From Membranipora membranacea (taxonomy: Eukaryota > Bryozoa > Gymnolaemata > Cheilostomatida > Membraniporidae): a stretch of 64,000 bases of DNA. Within the stretch, counting starts at the first letter, position 1. Every line of letters starts with the position of its first letter. This document shows positions 11,661 through 24,488 of this stretch, piece by piece. Where the stretch lies: positions 25,420,001 through 25,484,000 of the forward strand of contig OU612073.1 of NCBI GenBank assembly GCA_914767715.1, read 5' to 3'. Both the position numbers and the translations under genes were made by a program. The notes beneath the pieces are model-generated. The model searched no databases. It was not told where the DNA came from and saw only the letters and a list, made by a program, of their open reading frames with translations.

Positions 11661-12223
11661 GAATGTATGAATAGCGTATGTCCTTTTTGCTACCAGATTT
11701 GGAGCCTGTTGTTGCACACAGATCATTGCATTTTTAGTAGGCAACAAAGCATGTAATGAGCCATTTATCACAGTTCATAGATATCAACTTAAACCCTAAT
11801 TTACTGATTATTGAGACAAAAGAATTTGACCGGCTTATAAAATGCTAGGGTGGTAGAATTTTTTTACGATGCTTTTCTCTCAATTGATCATATTTTGGCA
11901 TTTTGTGTGGTCCAAGTCAACAGCGTTTTGTTATATTTCATCTTGTCACCTTCATTTATTATCAAAGGGGAATCTTATTTTCAGAACGGCCAATCACTAG
12001 GAGAAATAGAATGGGACAAGGCTACACAAGGCTTGGTACTATCAGCTTTTTACCTGGGATATCTGCTAACACAGTCTATTTCTGGTGTACTCGCAGGCAG
12101 ATACCGAGGGAAGAGAGTGCTGATGGTGGGAGCTTGTGTGTTCACAGTCTGTATCCTTCTTACTCCTACTGCTGCTAGGTAAATAAAAAATATAAGAAAT
12201 CTGGTTAGAACAGACTGACCTGT

Positions 12224-13247
12224 TTAAGGTAATGTCAAAGACCGATCCGAATATCAACATATCATATACCGTTGGAAAGCTGCCAAGCTACTGAAAATGA
12301 ATACCTGAACAAAAACTTGATTCAATGACGTTGTGTCATTTTAGGGAGGAAATGAGGCAGAAAACGCTGTTTTTGTCAAAGCAGATGGAGGAGTCAAATT
12401 AAATGCAAGAAATTTCAAACCAGGTGGAATGAATACTTAGAGATTGCGTTCATCATAAAATTTGATTTTCTTTGATATATGACTAGTCTAAACTGAATTT
12501 TTACGTCATGCCATACAATGCATTTTTTTTTGTGAAGCCGTGAAAATATGTGAAATTTCAATCATTAATTCAGAACAGATCATAGGCTCGTAACAGAATT
12601 AATTATGATTTTCCCTTAGAGTACACTTCAAATGTCATACCTATCAACTTTCAACAAATTAGCTTGCATATTGCGAAAACAGTAGACTCTCGAATACAGC
12701 TAATATTTTTTGCAACTCTTGCATAACATCAAATGTGCTGTCCAAATGACATTATTGTGGCTGAACAAAATTTTTTTGATAGTTCTCACATACCAAGCCG
12801 CTTTCATTAGCCATGGTGCACACAGGAAATGCAAAAAGATGTTTTCCCTGCATCTTCGTTTTTCTTGAATTTAACGCAAAAGAATGCCAAAAAACAGCTG
12901 TTTTTGGGACTTTTGAGGTGTTTTTGGCCATTCTTTTGCGTTAAATTCAAGAAAAAAATGGCATGGCGTAAAAAGTCAGTTTAGACTAGTCATATATCAA
13001 AGAAAATCAAATTTTACTATGAACTCAATCTCTAAGTATACATTCCACCTGTTTTGAAATTTCTTGCAATTAATTTGACTCCTCCATCTGCTTTGAAAAA
13101 ACAGCGTTTTCTGCCTCATTTCCTCCCTTTAATGACGCAACGTCATCAAATCAAGTTTTTGTTCAGGTATTCATTTTCAGTAGCTCGGCAGCTTTCCAAC
13201 GGTATATGATATGCTGATATTCGGATCGGTCTTTGACATTGCCTTAA
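12224..13247. mobile_element. TTAA-flanked foldback element (piggyBac-like MITE) in an SLC17 intron
   Basis: Inverted arms of about 290 bp (12228-12520 and 12955-13243) begin GGTAATGTCAAAGACCGATC and end with its complement (one mismatch). Both are flanked by TTAA (12224-12227, 13244-13247). TTAA duplication is the signature of piggyBac-type transposition. An inner inverted repeat of about 30 bp (12858-12887 / 12925-12957, TTTTTCTTGAATTTAACGCA) sits in the centre. There is no ORF of note, so it is non-autonomous. Confidence 0.82.
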
Positions 13248-15393
13248 AAGTTCTTGACTGTTGCAAATTAATTAAAAGCGCATGTAAAGTGTGTCCACTT
13301 TCTCTTCCCAGGATTGATAGTAAGAGCTTGAACATTTCTGCAATTCTCGTTATCATACTGAGAGTAGTATCTGGAATGGCAAGCGGTGTGATTGCACAAT
13401 AGCTAATCTTCTGGGTAGATGGCTGACTGTATATGAGCGAAGTAGGATGGTCACTCTGGTATATTCAGGTCAACAGGTGAGTTTTATGATAGCAAAGCGC
13501 ACACACTGTAATATGGCTACATGGCTCACACTGACTTGACAGGACTATTGCTGGTGATGATTTTTTTCAGTGTTTTAAACGTAACACATAAATAACAATG
13601 GACCTGAAGAAAAATTCATCAGTTCCATGTCTAGAATTACAATGAAATAATCTGTAAATTACAATAATTATATTTCACATTATTTTTTTAAATTAAGATG
13701 GGTAACATACTGATATTGAGTGCAGGAGGTGCAATGTGTGAGTGAAGAGCATTTGATGGAGGATTGCCCAGCTTGTTTTATATAACTGGAGGATTGAGCG
13801 TCATCTTCTGTGCTGCCTGGTGGCCTACAGTCCATGATTCACCAACTGAGCATCCCAGAATTTCACAAAAGGAACTTGAATACCTAACACGCCACAGCGA
13901 CTGTGAATTTGGCAGGGTAAAGGTAATAAAACGCATGAACGCAACTATTTGACTCAAGTTTTGTGATGGCGTTCAAAAATATGTTTTAGGTGTTGACAGT
14001 ATACTTTATAGGACTCTCCAGGAACAACACAATCTAAAAAAACATCTTGTTTTGTCTTATGTTCAGGTTTACAGTATTTAAAATATGATTGGTATCCTTG
14101 ATTGTTTATAATCAGAATATCAGAGTTCCTTGGAGACAGATACTGATGTCGCCTGCTGTGTGGGCTATCTCTATATGTATGATGAGCACAAACTTTGGCT
14201 TCTATGCTGCAAATACAAAACTACCAGCATGAAGGAGGTTTTAGGCTTGGACATCAAGTCGGTATGTAACACACACTGTATCTTAATTCCTCAAAAGGAT
14301 AATGCTATCAGCTGCGATACAGTGTATATTCTGAAATGTGAAGCTATTAGAAAATCTGACATCATTGGAGCCCAAAGTTAAACAACACAATGACTCCATC
14401 ATTGTAGCAAATTGACAAGCCAAACTCTTGCAGTGGTTGAAATTGTGGCGAGAAACTGTATTTCACAATATGTGTTGTAGAATGGTCTTTACTCCGATCT
14501 GCCGTATTTAGCTATGCTACTGATGTCCAATCCATACTCTCACTTGTTAGATTCTTTGCAGGAGAAGAAGATAATCTCTACCCTCAGTGTTAGGAAAATA
14601 TCAACTGTATTATGTGAGTAGAGATAAGTTTCAGCTTTGTGTGAGATTGTGTGAGATGTTTGCTATTCCCAAAATAATTAAAATCAGAACCTTTAATAAA
14701 AAGTTTTCACTATTCTGACCTGAACTTTTTTCAAACCACACATTGATCTGAAGCTGCCTTCACTTAATTGTTAGAAATTTTGTACCGTGCCTGAAAGTTG
14801 TCCGGCATATTCAGATGCCGCAAGGTCATTGATTGTTGAATTGTGCCTTATTTTTACAATTAAGAAGATTAATTTACATTTATAGCTCTCTTTATTCGCT
14901 GCAGCCTTGGTAGTTCCTGTTGGATTTTTTTGTGGGAGAAGGATTCATACTGTGTTATCAAAACTATCTAGGTATTGTATTCATGACAATAGCTGTTAGT
15001 TTGATGAGCTTAAGGTCGTCTGGTTACTGCTCGAACATGTAGGACATTGCAACAAGTTCTGTATATATCCAAGCTAACCAAGCTTCATGTAGTTATCGTG
15101 TTTGCCAGTTCAAACCTGGGTATTCTTGGCATTAAATGTGTTATTTTGAGAATCTTATTCCTGAATTTCCACAAAATTTTGTAATGGTGTACAGCACAGG
15201 CACAGTGATAATTCGAAGCTCTTTTTTACGGATAGGCTACACTGGCAAGATATTCGGAGTTTGTAACACATTCTCAGCATTAACTGGGATGGTAGCCCCC
15301 TCTCTTATCAATGCACTTACACCACAGGTTTGTAGATAATTTAACTTACAATGTAATTTTATAGCATAGTCATACTTGCCGTCGTGGGTGTTT

Positions 15394-16304
15394 GCCATGA
15401 GTAGGGGTGGAACGGATCAGGGATAGGCAACCTCGGATCGGATATCAGATCGGTCTATAAATTCAACCTCGGATCGGATCCGGACCCAGATAACGCGTAA
15501 AAACGCTAAATTTACCAGTCACAGCAGCACTTCTTTTGCACCATAATATACAATTAAGGTCATTGAATACATGGATAAACACTGTCAACAATCTCTTCCC
15601 TGAACCATTACCTTAATTTCAATGTGCACATATCAGCTTGGATATAATTCTTTACAGGAGCAACTTATCACTCAAACAGCGCAAGCATCACACAAACAGA
15701 TTATTTGAAAATTTGCAAGGATCACTCAAACCCCGATGTTAAAAATCACTAGTTTGAACAAACTCCCTGCTCCTATGTCCCAACAGGGAGGTATATCCCA
15801 CCCTCCCTGGTCCCAAACTCTCTGTTTTGATTAGGGATAGGAATTGTCCTTCTACTTTGAAAAAGCAGAAGAGGATAATTACTTTGTTTAGCAAATTAGA
15901 TAATTTGTTACAAGGAACATCATTGGACAAAATTTTGTCTTATGTCACAACGATCTAAGTAAATATGCTTCTATCAATTTCAGCAGAAAAAAACACATCC
16001 ACCAAATTTAATCAGCAACAATATAGATAGCTATGAAAATGAGATAGGTATTGAATGCCTACTGATCACCACTGATTGCTTTCAGCCATACTCAATTATC
16101 TTATCTGAACTGCAAATTACTGACTACCATACTTCCTCCCTTGTCATTTTCAGTGAGATAAATGATGCTAAGTAAGTGTTGATTAAAAACGCATCATCTG
16201 TATCAGACATAACACATATCCTACCCGGTTTGTGGTTGGATCCGAGGGCAAATATCCGAAATTCAACTCCAACCTCAAGAGGTCGTTCCACCCCTAGCAA
16301 TGAG
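15394..16304. mobile_element. Non-autonomous hAT-like element in an SLC17 intron
   Basis: The ends are TAGGGGTGGAACG (15402) and its complement CGTTCCACCCCTA (ending 16296). The flanking 8-mers GCCATGAG (15394-15401) and GCAATGAG (16297-16304) match at 7 of 8. An 8-bp duplication and a TAGGGGTG-type terminus are characteristic of hAT elements. Internally both ends carry GGATC/GGATCCGA motifs (subterminal repeats). There is no transposase ORF in the 895-bp body. Confidence 0.82.
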
Positions 16305-16706
16305 GTGACAACTCTGCAAACAAGGCTCAATAAGATATAAAGAATTCAATGAGCAAAAATATAGATGACTTAATTGCTTGAGGAAAAAAGGAATTTATTT
16401 CTTTCGTGCATAAAAATGGCATCGCATTGCACATTCAGGAAATTAGCATTCATGTTGATTCTTGATGAACCTCAAATTTCATTGTAGTAAACATCTAGAT
16501 TCTAGACAAACCAATTTTTTCTACAAAAATGTGCTGTTTGACAGGGTACTATAGAAGAATGGCTGATGGTGTTTTACATTTGGGCTGTGATATTCATAGT
16601 TTGTGCAGTAATATTTGTGATATTTGCTAGAGGAGAGACACAAGAATGGGCGATTTCAAACACCACAGAAGGGGAAAATGAACGACTATTGCAAAGCCCC
16701 AAGTAA

Positions 16707-19700
16707 GAGGAGGTGTTGTCACGATTATCCATATTTGAAATTTTAACCTCCGATCAATAAATGAACACTTTACTAAATTTCTTAGAACCAATGAATAGCG
16801 TCCAACTTCAGTCATGAAAAAGTGAATCCATTAAAAGTCTAAAACCAATTGTCAAATTGATAATTGAAGGCTGCCTTAACAGCAACCAGGATGAACTTAA
16901 GCCTCTATTACTAGTATGAACTACTTTGCACTTTTTAAGGTGGTTTTTACAAGATACAAATAAATACTTCCTGCTGATCACACTTGAAGGAGAAAACGTT
17001 TGTATCATCTTCAATCTATGATGAAATAAGAGCAACTCATACCAATATAAGAATGTGTCAATATGCTGATGGAATGGCTACAAAAAGCAGGCTAGTAAAG
17101 AGGAGGGGGACTTGCTTGTATCTTGAGGAAGCGAGACAGTTTCAATTTATGCCAACAACTTAAAGCTCCCTCTAATTTCAACTTATTCTATGCTGCAAGA
17201 GGATTTATTCATGCAAAGCTTGAAAGTGGTTATTTTAACTTTTAACATCAAACACAAAAACAACATGGGTCACCTTTTTAATATTTTAAGGAGAATAACT
17301 TCAGACTTGGCGTCACTCAAAGAATGAAAAACACTGCATTCATTTTTTCTCACTTAAGTGCCATGTCTTAATTCAGCTTCACTGCTTCACAAAGCAATTC
17401 TACTATGCCGAAGACTGATCGTTTTCTATTCAGTTTTTTTAAACAAAAATATTTATGTTTGAATGGTGTCAACAAAAAACCATAGGATAGGATAACGTAG
17501 AGCAGCAGAAGACTCAATGCATATAGGTTGTTTCACAATTTAATCCTTCATATCATAAATATCATAATTAATTAAGTCCCCACACCAGGCACCTCTCAGT
17601 TATGAATATGAAAATGAGATTGTCCTAGGAGTTATCAATCCTTGAATTAATTAGGCTAGTATTCAGAGCCGTATTCATTGATCGACCCGATATAGGAATA
17701 AATGTATCTGCAATTAAAGTTCAAAGGTTGTGTACACAAAGTAAGTTATTATTAGATGCATTTTTTGTGTGGAGCACAGTAAATAACTTATTTTTTCATG
17801 CATTCCTTAGTACTCTTGAGGTCGATATGACATATTCTGGTGAGAAGGCATTGAGCTGAGCTATATTGCTGTAAAATAAAATCTCCCAGTTTTGGTTTTA
17901 GATAACTTGGCAAGTATGTCTTATAACAAACCATGACCGAATTCACTCAGCTAAATGAACCCTTGTCCTGCTGTCTGTGAGGGGTTTACTGAGGACCTCG
18001 GATGCTGTATCAATGCCGTTAACATTTAAGTAACGATTATTATGTAGTCAATTTTTTACAGCATACCAGTCAATGTTTAAATTAACCCTACCTATTGCCA
18101 ATCTGAAGAGGTTGGGTAGCTTAATTTCGATAATTGCAAAGGTTAGGAAATTATGAGCACTCATTTTATTATTCTTTTTTAAAGATGTGTTTTACTTGGC
18201 TCGACTACGTAACTCTATTCTATCTAAGATCCCCAGTTACAAAGCTCCACATGATTTCACTATAGAGCTTCTCATGTACTCCTCAGAGAGTAAGTTTTCT
18301 GATGTGACAGGTACACATTGTATGACCTGTCACTCGAGAACAGAGTGCTCTAGTGGCCAGTGTAACAGGTGCTATATGATTAACAGCACTTCAGTGTTTG
18401 AGCGACAGTACGGAGACGTGGTAACAGCCTTAATGATATACCTCTATTTGGCATTTTGAAGTTTGCATGTCCTACTTTCCAAGCGTTGATTTGCCTGTGA
18501 TTTTTTTACCTGTTTGCTGAATGCTATTTTGGGTAAGTGGTCATTTCGGGGGTGTGCATCGCCCATGTCAAGCCCATTCCTGCCCTTGCATGGCCCATAC
18601 ACCTATACCACACACAACACATTGCACCTGATCGCCCATACCTCGGTTTAACTGCTGTGCGGTGTATGTGCGATGTACCAACATGGCCCACCCTCGCATT
18701 TTCCGGCCACTCACTTGCTATGAATCGCCCTGGTCAGTCCTGACCTGTCCTCTTTCAAAATCATGATAGTGCTGGCTCACTTTTGCACAGGCAATGCCAA
18801 TCAAGGCTCAAGCTGTCCTCTTGTTGTTAACATTTACATCATAAGCGACAGGATGTCTCTCAACAATGTAATATTGTCTGCATTAGCTGTTTATAAATAT
18901 TTACAAAATTGTCAATTTCCTTAATATTTTTTCGTTAAACTATTATTAAACTATATTTTCTTACATTCAACAATTTTTAAAAATAGTTTCATGATATAAT
19001 CCTAACAGAATATTATTTTACTTCAGACATATTTGTGATCTTGCTCCTCTAACCATCATAAATCCGGGTAATAAACCAGCACAGCACACATCTATTAGCC
19101 TAGTATAACAGTATACCTGTCCTTGTTTTGTAAGTTTAGTTTAGTTACTACGATAGCACAAGGTCCAACACCTCTATTGATTTCCCCATTGCTTTACATG
19201 TAAACGATGTTGACTTGTCACCTCAATAGGCCTGCTTCAGGTTCTTTCAATTCCTTAACCATGCCACTCAAAATGATGGTATGCTTCTGCTCTTCCATAT
19301 TGATTCGCAGCCTGTAAAACATCACACAATGCTGAAGAGCTTTATTAGTATTTAATCTCATATCATAGGCAGAACAAATAGTTCTTTGTAAGTAAACTCA
19401 TATAACTGAAACTCATCGAGGCTAAACACTTGAGCCTATCCAATGACACCTAGCCGCGACAATATTTCAAAGTTTCAAAATAACAGAACAAAATTATATA
19501 TTTTACAATGTAAACACTTTCAATCTGCTCCGCTTACCTTCCTGGTTTAACGCCCTTTCAACCATAGTAAGGGCTTTCTCCTGAGAAATTTTTGATGATT
19601 ACTTTATCCAGGAACTTCAGCTTAATGGGTGACCCAGATTTCTCTAACTGACAAGTTTGACCGATCCAAAATGAATGTTTGTCAGATATAACTTTATTGA

Positions 19701-22081
19701 TTGATATATCTAAAAATATTAGTTATACCAATTGCTATAGTTTTATGTATCAATTCAATAAATCCTTCCGATAGGCGATCTATCTGAGGTTGATATTGTT
19801 ATATGCAACATACTATATACTCATGGACATAGTGGCCCTGAAAAGTGGCGTAATTATGACAAAAACTATCTGATTAGCACATAATATCAAGTTGGCGCAT
19901 AGATGCTTAAATAATAATGCCAGAAAATATCCAAAATATGCAATAAGTTGTCCTTCTTATCTCAACCATCAACAAAGTTGATAGGACCGAGAACAGATAT
20001 GCTTGTGCAGTTTCTGAAGGCCAGATAGTTGATGTGTTAACCATGAAATAGGATGACATGATATGATGACCCGAGTCACAGCACAATAACTCAAGGGTTT
20101 TTCCTGCATTGAGAAACCAACAGCAAAGAAACAGCACAGCAATATTGTATTAGTTACATTTTGATTGATTTGCCAATATTAAACATCAAGTATTTCCTCT
20201 CACAATGAGATTCTTCTGTGTCACCGCTTTATCCTGTGGAGTCCATAGGAGGCTGCTGCAGCTAGGGTATTTGTTTCTTATTATTATTCTTGCTCAATTT
20301 GAATGATTTTTGCGAAAATGGATGACAATGTATCCAGAGAGGTGCTCTCTGCGATCCTCAATTGCATGTCAATTTGGCCTCCTGGTTAATTTTGTGATGT
20401 CAGATCACATGTTCAAAAAAAGATAGGTCAACAGGCTTGTCTCAACGTGCTTTTTTAGGTTGGTGGATCCCCCCCCCCCCCCCCATCAACAATCAACCAT
20501 CAACAAGAGAGGTTACGCACACATTCATTTTTCCTTGTCCTTTCTAATTTCTATTATAGCACGACCTAATGGATCTGGGTACCATTTGACCTACCTCACT
20601 TCTACAAGTCGTTGTTTAACCCCCCCCCCCCCCCCGGCTGTGCTATGATGTTTGCTATGATTGCATAAGAAAATCTTTGCAACGATGTCACAATAGTTTT
20701 AAATCAATTTATTTGATATGAGTGATAATATATCCGACTGCACAAAACTAATGCTAAAACCTAGATCATTGGATCAAGTATGATCCAGTTTCGCATGAGA
20801 ACAACCGGAATGTGGGCAATTTGAACTGAAGGTTATCTATCAACAATCCTAATATTCAGCTATGAGCCAGCATTGATTCCATGATTTCTATACAAGTGGA
20901 CCTGAAAAAGACGAAAGATATTCGTAGTACTTTGAAATATATCAATATAATGGCAGTACAATGATTTAATTGGTACCATTTGGAAGCTCTTGTTTAATTG
21001 ATTGTAAATGGAAAAGTTTTTAAACCTTGCTCACTGCAATTTTAAAGTCCTGATTGAGGATAAATTAGAGAAGCTTAGAGCAAAGCAATCAGGAGTATGT
21101 GGATTTGCACAAGAATTATTTCATTGAATTTAAAAGGGCTTAGAACTTTCACACTATTAGCTCACCTTCAGATTAAGGCTTATTCTGCCTTTTAATTCTG
21201 AACTATGTGTCACATATTATTTAATTTGTCAACATTTTCTTTCTTTCCTTATGGTGCTAGGTTCAACATTTGCATATAGAAATGTGATAGCAGATTTCTG
21301 TCTAGCATGAAGTAGTAATGTCAGTAGCTCTGCCAGTAGAGTCTGGTGTAAAGTGAGTCACCTAACATAGTATGCAAATTTTAAAGAAGCACACAGCCGC
21401 ACACTTTGAACTGCGAGATGTTAGTGTGTTTTATAGCGATATCACCCTTACATCTCTGATATGATGAGAGATGTAACGATTTGAAAATTGAGAAATGATA
21501 TTCTTGACATATTTGATACAGTCTCAAGTGTGAGCCAAATATATTCTACATGTTATTTCGCATCTCTCGGGCTCACATCATGTTAATGCCGCTTTTCTTT
21601 TTCACTTGACTTTTGACTACTGGCCCAATGTAAGAGTAGACGAAGCAAGCTTATATAGTTGATTTACATTGTGGGTAATAAAGAAATCTAATTCTGGCAG
21701 CCTGACCTTGCTCGTCTTACAGCAAACAAAATTTCCCAGAATATTCTCAAGTGAATATAGAGACTTACATCAAATGTTCATTTTTTTGTCAGACCACCAT
21801 ATTCAGTGTTTTAACTTGCTCACAGTACAAAAACAAAATGGCAGCCATTCTGGATCCACTCATGTGTATTTTAGATATATCACTGTGTGAGAACTGTTTA
21901 TCTGATGGCCGCCCAATCAGATCACTTCCTGTCTATAACGGCCATATTGGATCACTTCCGGCCATATCGTGTTTCCTGGTCATCTCACTTGGTTCAAAGA
22001 TGAACAGCTCTTTGAATATCACTCACCAAAACAAATATGATGTTGCATTGCTGCTTTTGTTGCATGCAGTTGAACTTATGC
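16707..22081. other. Gene-poor region
   Basis: No gene with convincing homology or splice structure was found in this 5.4 kb. It holds two poly-C runs (about 20469-20484 and 20621-20635). One open frame at 18187-18459 has a Cys cluster (THCMTCHSRTECSSGQCNRC) but no recognised family. The rest looks like unremarkable AT-rich spacer. Confidence 0.5.
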
Positions 22082-22486
22082 ATTCTACCTAGTGATAGCA
22101 AATTGTCAGATTTTGGCGAGACAGGATATGAGACCAACACTGCAACAAATTTCGAGACGAGACCGAGACATATCGATGTCGATTAAAGTGAAAACTGCCA
22201 TTTTATTGGCATCTGGATATTGAATGTGGTACCGAAACGACTTTATTAATTTTGATATGCCATCAGTCTTGGCTTCTGAGCAAACATCGGAGGGCCTTTT
22301 CAGTATACTCTGCTAGCCTTGTCACGCGACCACCGAGGAAAACCGTGAGGAAAACCGTGATTAAAACAGTGTTAATAATGAGCAAGTCTCTACATGTATC
22401 AAGAGTGTCTGACACGACGAGACATTGTCTCGAGGGGACAAGTCTCATGAGACCGGGACCAAGACTTTGCCATCACTAATTCTATC
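22082..22486. mobile_element. Short hAT-like MITE
   Basis: The 389-bp body 22090-22478 has imperfect terminal inverted repeats (TAGTGATAGCAAA at left; TTTGCCATCACTA at right, one mismatch). It is flanked by ATTCTACC (22082-22089) and ATTCTATC (22479-22486), an 8-bp duplication with one difference. Inside are many GAGAC/GTCTC motifs, e.g. near 22150 and 22420, which look like subterminal transposase-binding repeats. No ORF. Confidence 0.8.
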
Positions 22487-24092
22487 CTCATTTTAATTCA
22501 TGATTTTTATGATTGAAATGGAATTTTATGATGTTTGTTTGCTTTTTATTGTTAAAGGCTCCCCAAAGACCAATGCATGTTGCAGTCAGGCAGTTACTTG
22601 TGATAAAGTTTTGTTAGATTGGCATGGTAAAAAGTTCAATGCATTGATTTTGGGTAGTCATTAACCCATGGTATGTACAAGTTGTTTGAGTAACCAGAAA
22701 AAAACAAAGTCTGTCAAACTCAACTCTGAGAACAATTCCTTCTTTAGGGTGACAGATACATGACAACAGACTCTTGTCTAACGTAGGGGAGGATAACGTG
22801 ATAATGTGTAAACAAAATTTTTACTGTTTAATTTTTCTTTTTATTCATTATTTTTGCTTGTTGTAATTGTAATGCAGAATTGCCTTTGAACTGCACAGGA
22901 ATTGTTAAACGACCTTGTCTAATATCCTAAGTTTACAGGAGTTTACTCCTACTAAAACGCACATTTTTCGGGCTAACACAAACGCAGCTTTGCTAGACAT
23001 GATATATGGCAATATGTATAATATATCACATTGAAATATTAGAACAAACTTCATTTATAACTACTATTAATATAATGGTATCATAAGGAAGGTCTGAGAG
23101 ATACATTGATTACACAAAGAACTACTGAATACACACTTGGGTCAGGTGATGTGATTGCTTAAAATCTTAGACTGATTGTGCTCCCTTGACTAACTGATTT
23201 TATTATAAGCCTTGATTGCTTGAACAGAAGATCACACATTTTAACAAACGAAACGGAATGACTGTCTGAAAGCTTTAAAATTCATTGAGAATGCCTTTTT
23301 TATTTCTTATCTGCTCCTATTCATTTTTAAATATTTTGTCAAACTCAATTTCGAAACTTTAAAAGTTAGAAGCATGAATGCGAGAATAATCATTAGATCT
23401 AATAACTGCTAATGGAAGTGAGCTCTTCATACATCCCTAGCTTGCCCACCCTTACCTTGTACAAGGATGCGCTAATTGGATGAGTTGATCTAATTTATGT
23501 ACATGCATTGACAGGGAGTAGACCTCGAGCAGCCAATCGGTCTAATGATAGTCATTAGGAATGTACTTGTACACTCTACTCATAGTGTACTCATAGTGTA
23601 CTCATTCAGTGAGGGTATCCCGAAGTTGCAGCAGTAGATTGAGGGAATGTCAGTTTTGGGTATCCCGACGTTACAGCAGTAGATTGAGGGCCTTGAGTCT
23701 TATGATTATAGCTTTGAATCATTAATTGAAGCAACAACATCCTCGATCCGTCTACTTTACTTTGACCTATTTACGTGACCTATAGTCAGTTCCTCCACAT
23801 GAGTTTGCTGATATTGATTTACATCTTCCATATTGTCGATTGAAGGAAAGGCAGTTTATTTTTAAACTCCTTTCATGGCAGCAAAATAAGTTTCATGAAT
23901 GCATTTAGCAACAAGACAGCTTTGGTTCACATTTCGAATGAGGTTTCTACGCGGTCCAGCAACCATACATGAATGGCCATGTGCGTGCTCAGGGTCAGAT
24001 ATGTACTCCACATGCATACAATATATATACATATATCAGTGCATAGCACCATAATTAACCTCTCCATAGTATTTTTCCATCATTTTACATTT
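22487..24092. other. Spacer with minor local duplications
   Basis: No gene was recognised. Two imperfect copies of a motif reading GGTATCCCGANGTTNCAGCAGTAGATTGAGGG lie near 23613 and 23660, and ATAGTGTACTC is doubled near 23582. Confidence 0.5.
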
Positions 24093-24488
24093 GAGACTGT
24101 TTTTTCGATGTGGTTCCACAGTAGCTCAATGTGTGAGACTGTTTTTCGATGTGGTTCTACAGTAGCTCAATGTGTGAGACTGTTTTTCGATGTGGTTCTA
24201 CAGTAGCTCAATGTGTGAGACTGTTTTTCGATGTGGTTCCACAGTAGCTCAATGTGTGAGACTGTTTTTCGATGTGGTTCCACAGTAGCTCAATGTGTGA
24301 GACTGTTTTTCGATGTGGTTCTACAGTAGCTCAATGTGTGAGACTGTTTTTCGATGTGGTTCCACAGTAGCTCAATGTGTGAGACTGTTTTTCGATGTGG
24401 TTCCACAGTAGCTCAATGTGTGAGACTGTTTTTCGATGTGGTTCCACAGTAGCTCAATGTGTGAGACTGTTTTTCGATGTGGTTCCAC
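24093..24488. repeat. 41-bp minisatellite, about 9.7 copies
   Basis: The unit starts GAGACTGTTTTTCGATGTGG and continues TTCCACAGTAGCTCAATGTGT. Copies differ mainly at TTC/TTCT (CCACAG versus CTACAG), and the first has one extra T. The array is cut in mid-unit at GGTTCCAC by a P-type transposon. A partial unit reappears at 28544-28563 on the far side, showing the array predates the insertion. Confidence 0.97.

Larger units (their letters stand above)
11985..16706 (+). pseudogene. SLC17-type major facilitator transporter pseudogene
   Basis: Exons on the plus strand at 11985-12178, 13312-13476, 13698-13916, 14124-14271, 14481-14613, about 14886-14971, ends 15327, and 16545-16706 align in order with SLC17 (sialin / vesicular glutamate / phosphate) transporters. 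Diagnostic segments are EWDKATQGLVLSAFYLGYLL, GKRVLMVGA, LLGRWLTVYERSRMV, DSPTEHPRISQKELEYL, GKIFGVCNTFSAL, and the C-terminal EEWLMVFYIWAVIF with GETQEWA. In intact members these form 12 membrane helices carrying organic anions. Lesions are a frame change near 13400 (TAG at 13400-13402, with homology resuming one base out of phase), an in-frame TGA at 13743-13745, a frame change near 14229 before MKEVLGLDIKS, and loss of several conserved helix residues. The N-terminal helix is not recognisable. A recent pseudogene is the best call, although most splice sites survive. Confidence 0.8.

Noticed and set aside
18187-18459. ORF with a Cys cluster
   Set aside because: No family resemblance, no clear splice partner and no composition change; it could be chance.
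24093-24488. Possible CRISPR-like array
   Set aside because: The 41-bp units are contiguous with no spacers, so this is a minisatellite. The EGF exon array is likewise not CRISPR.
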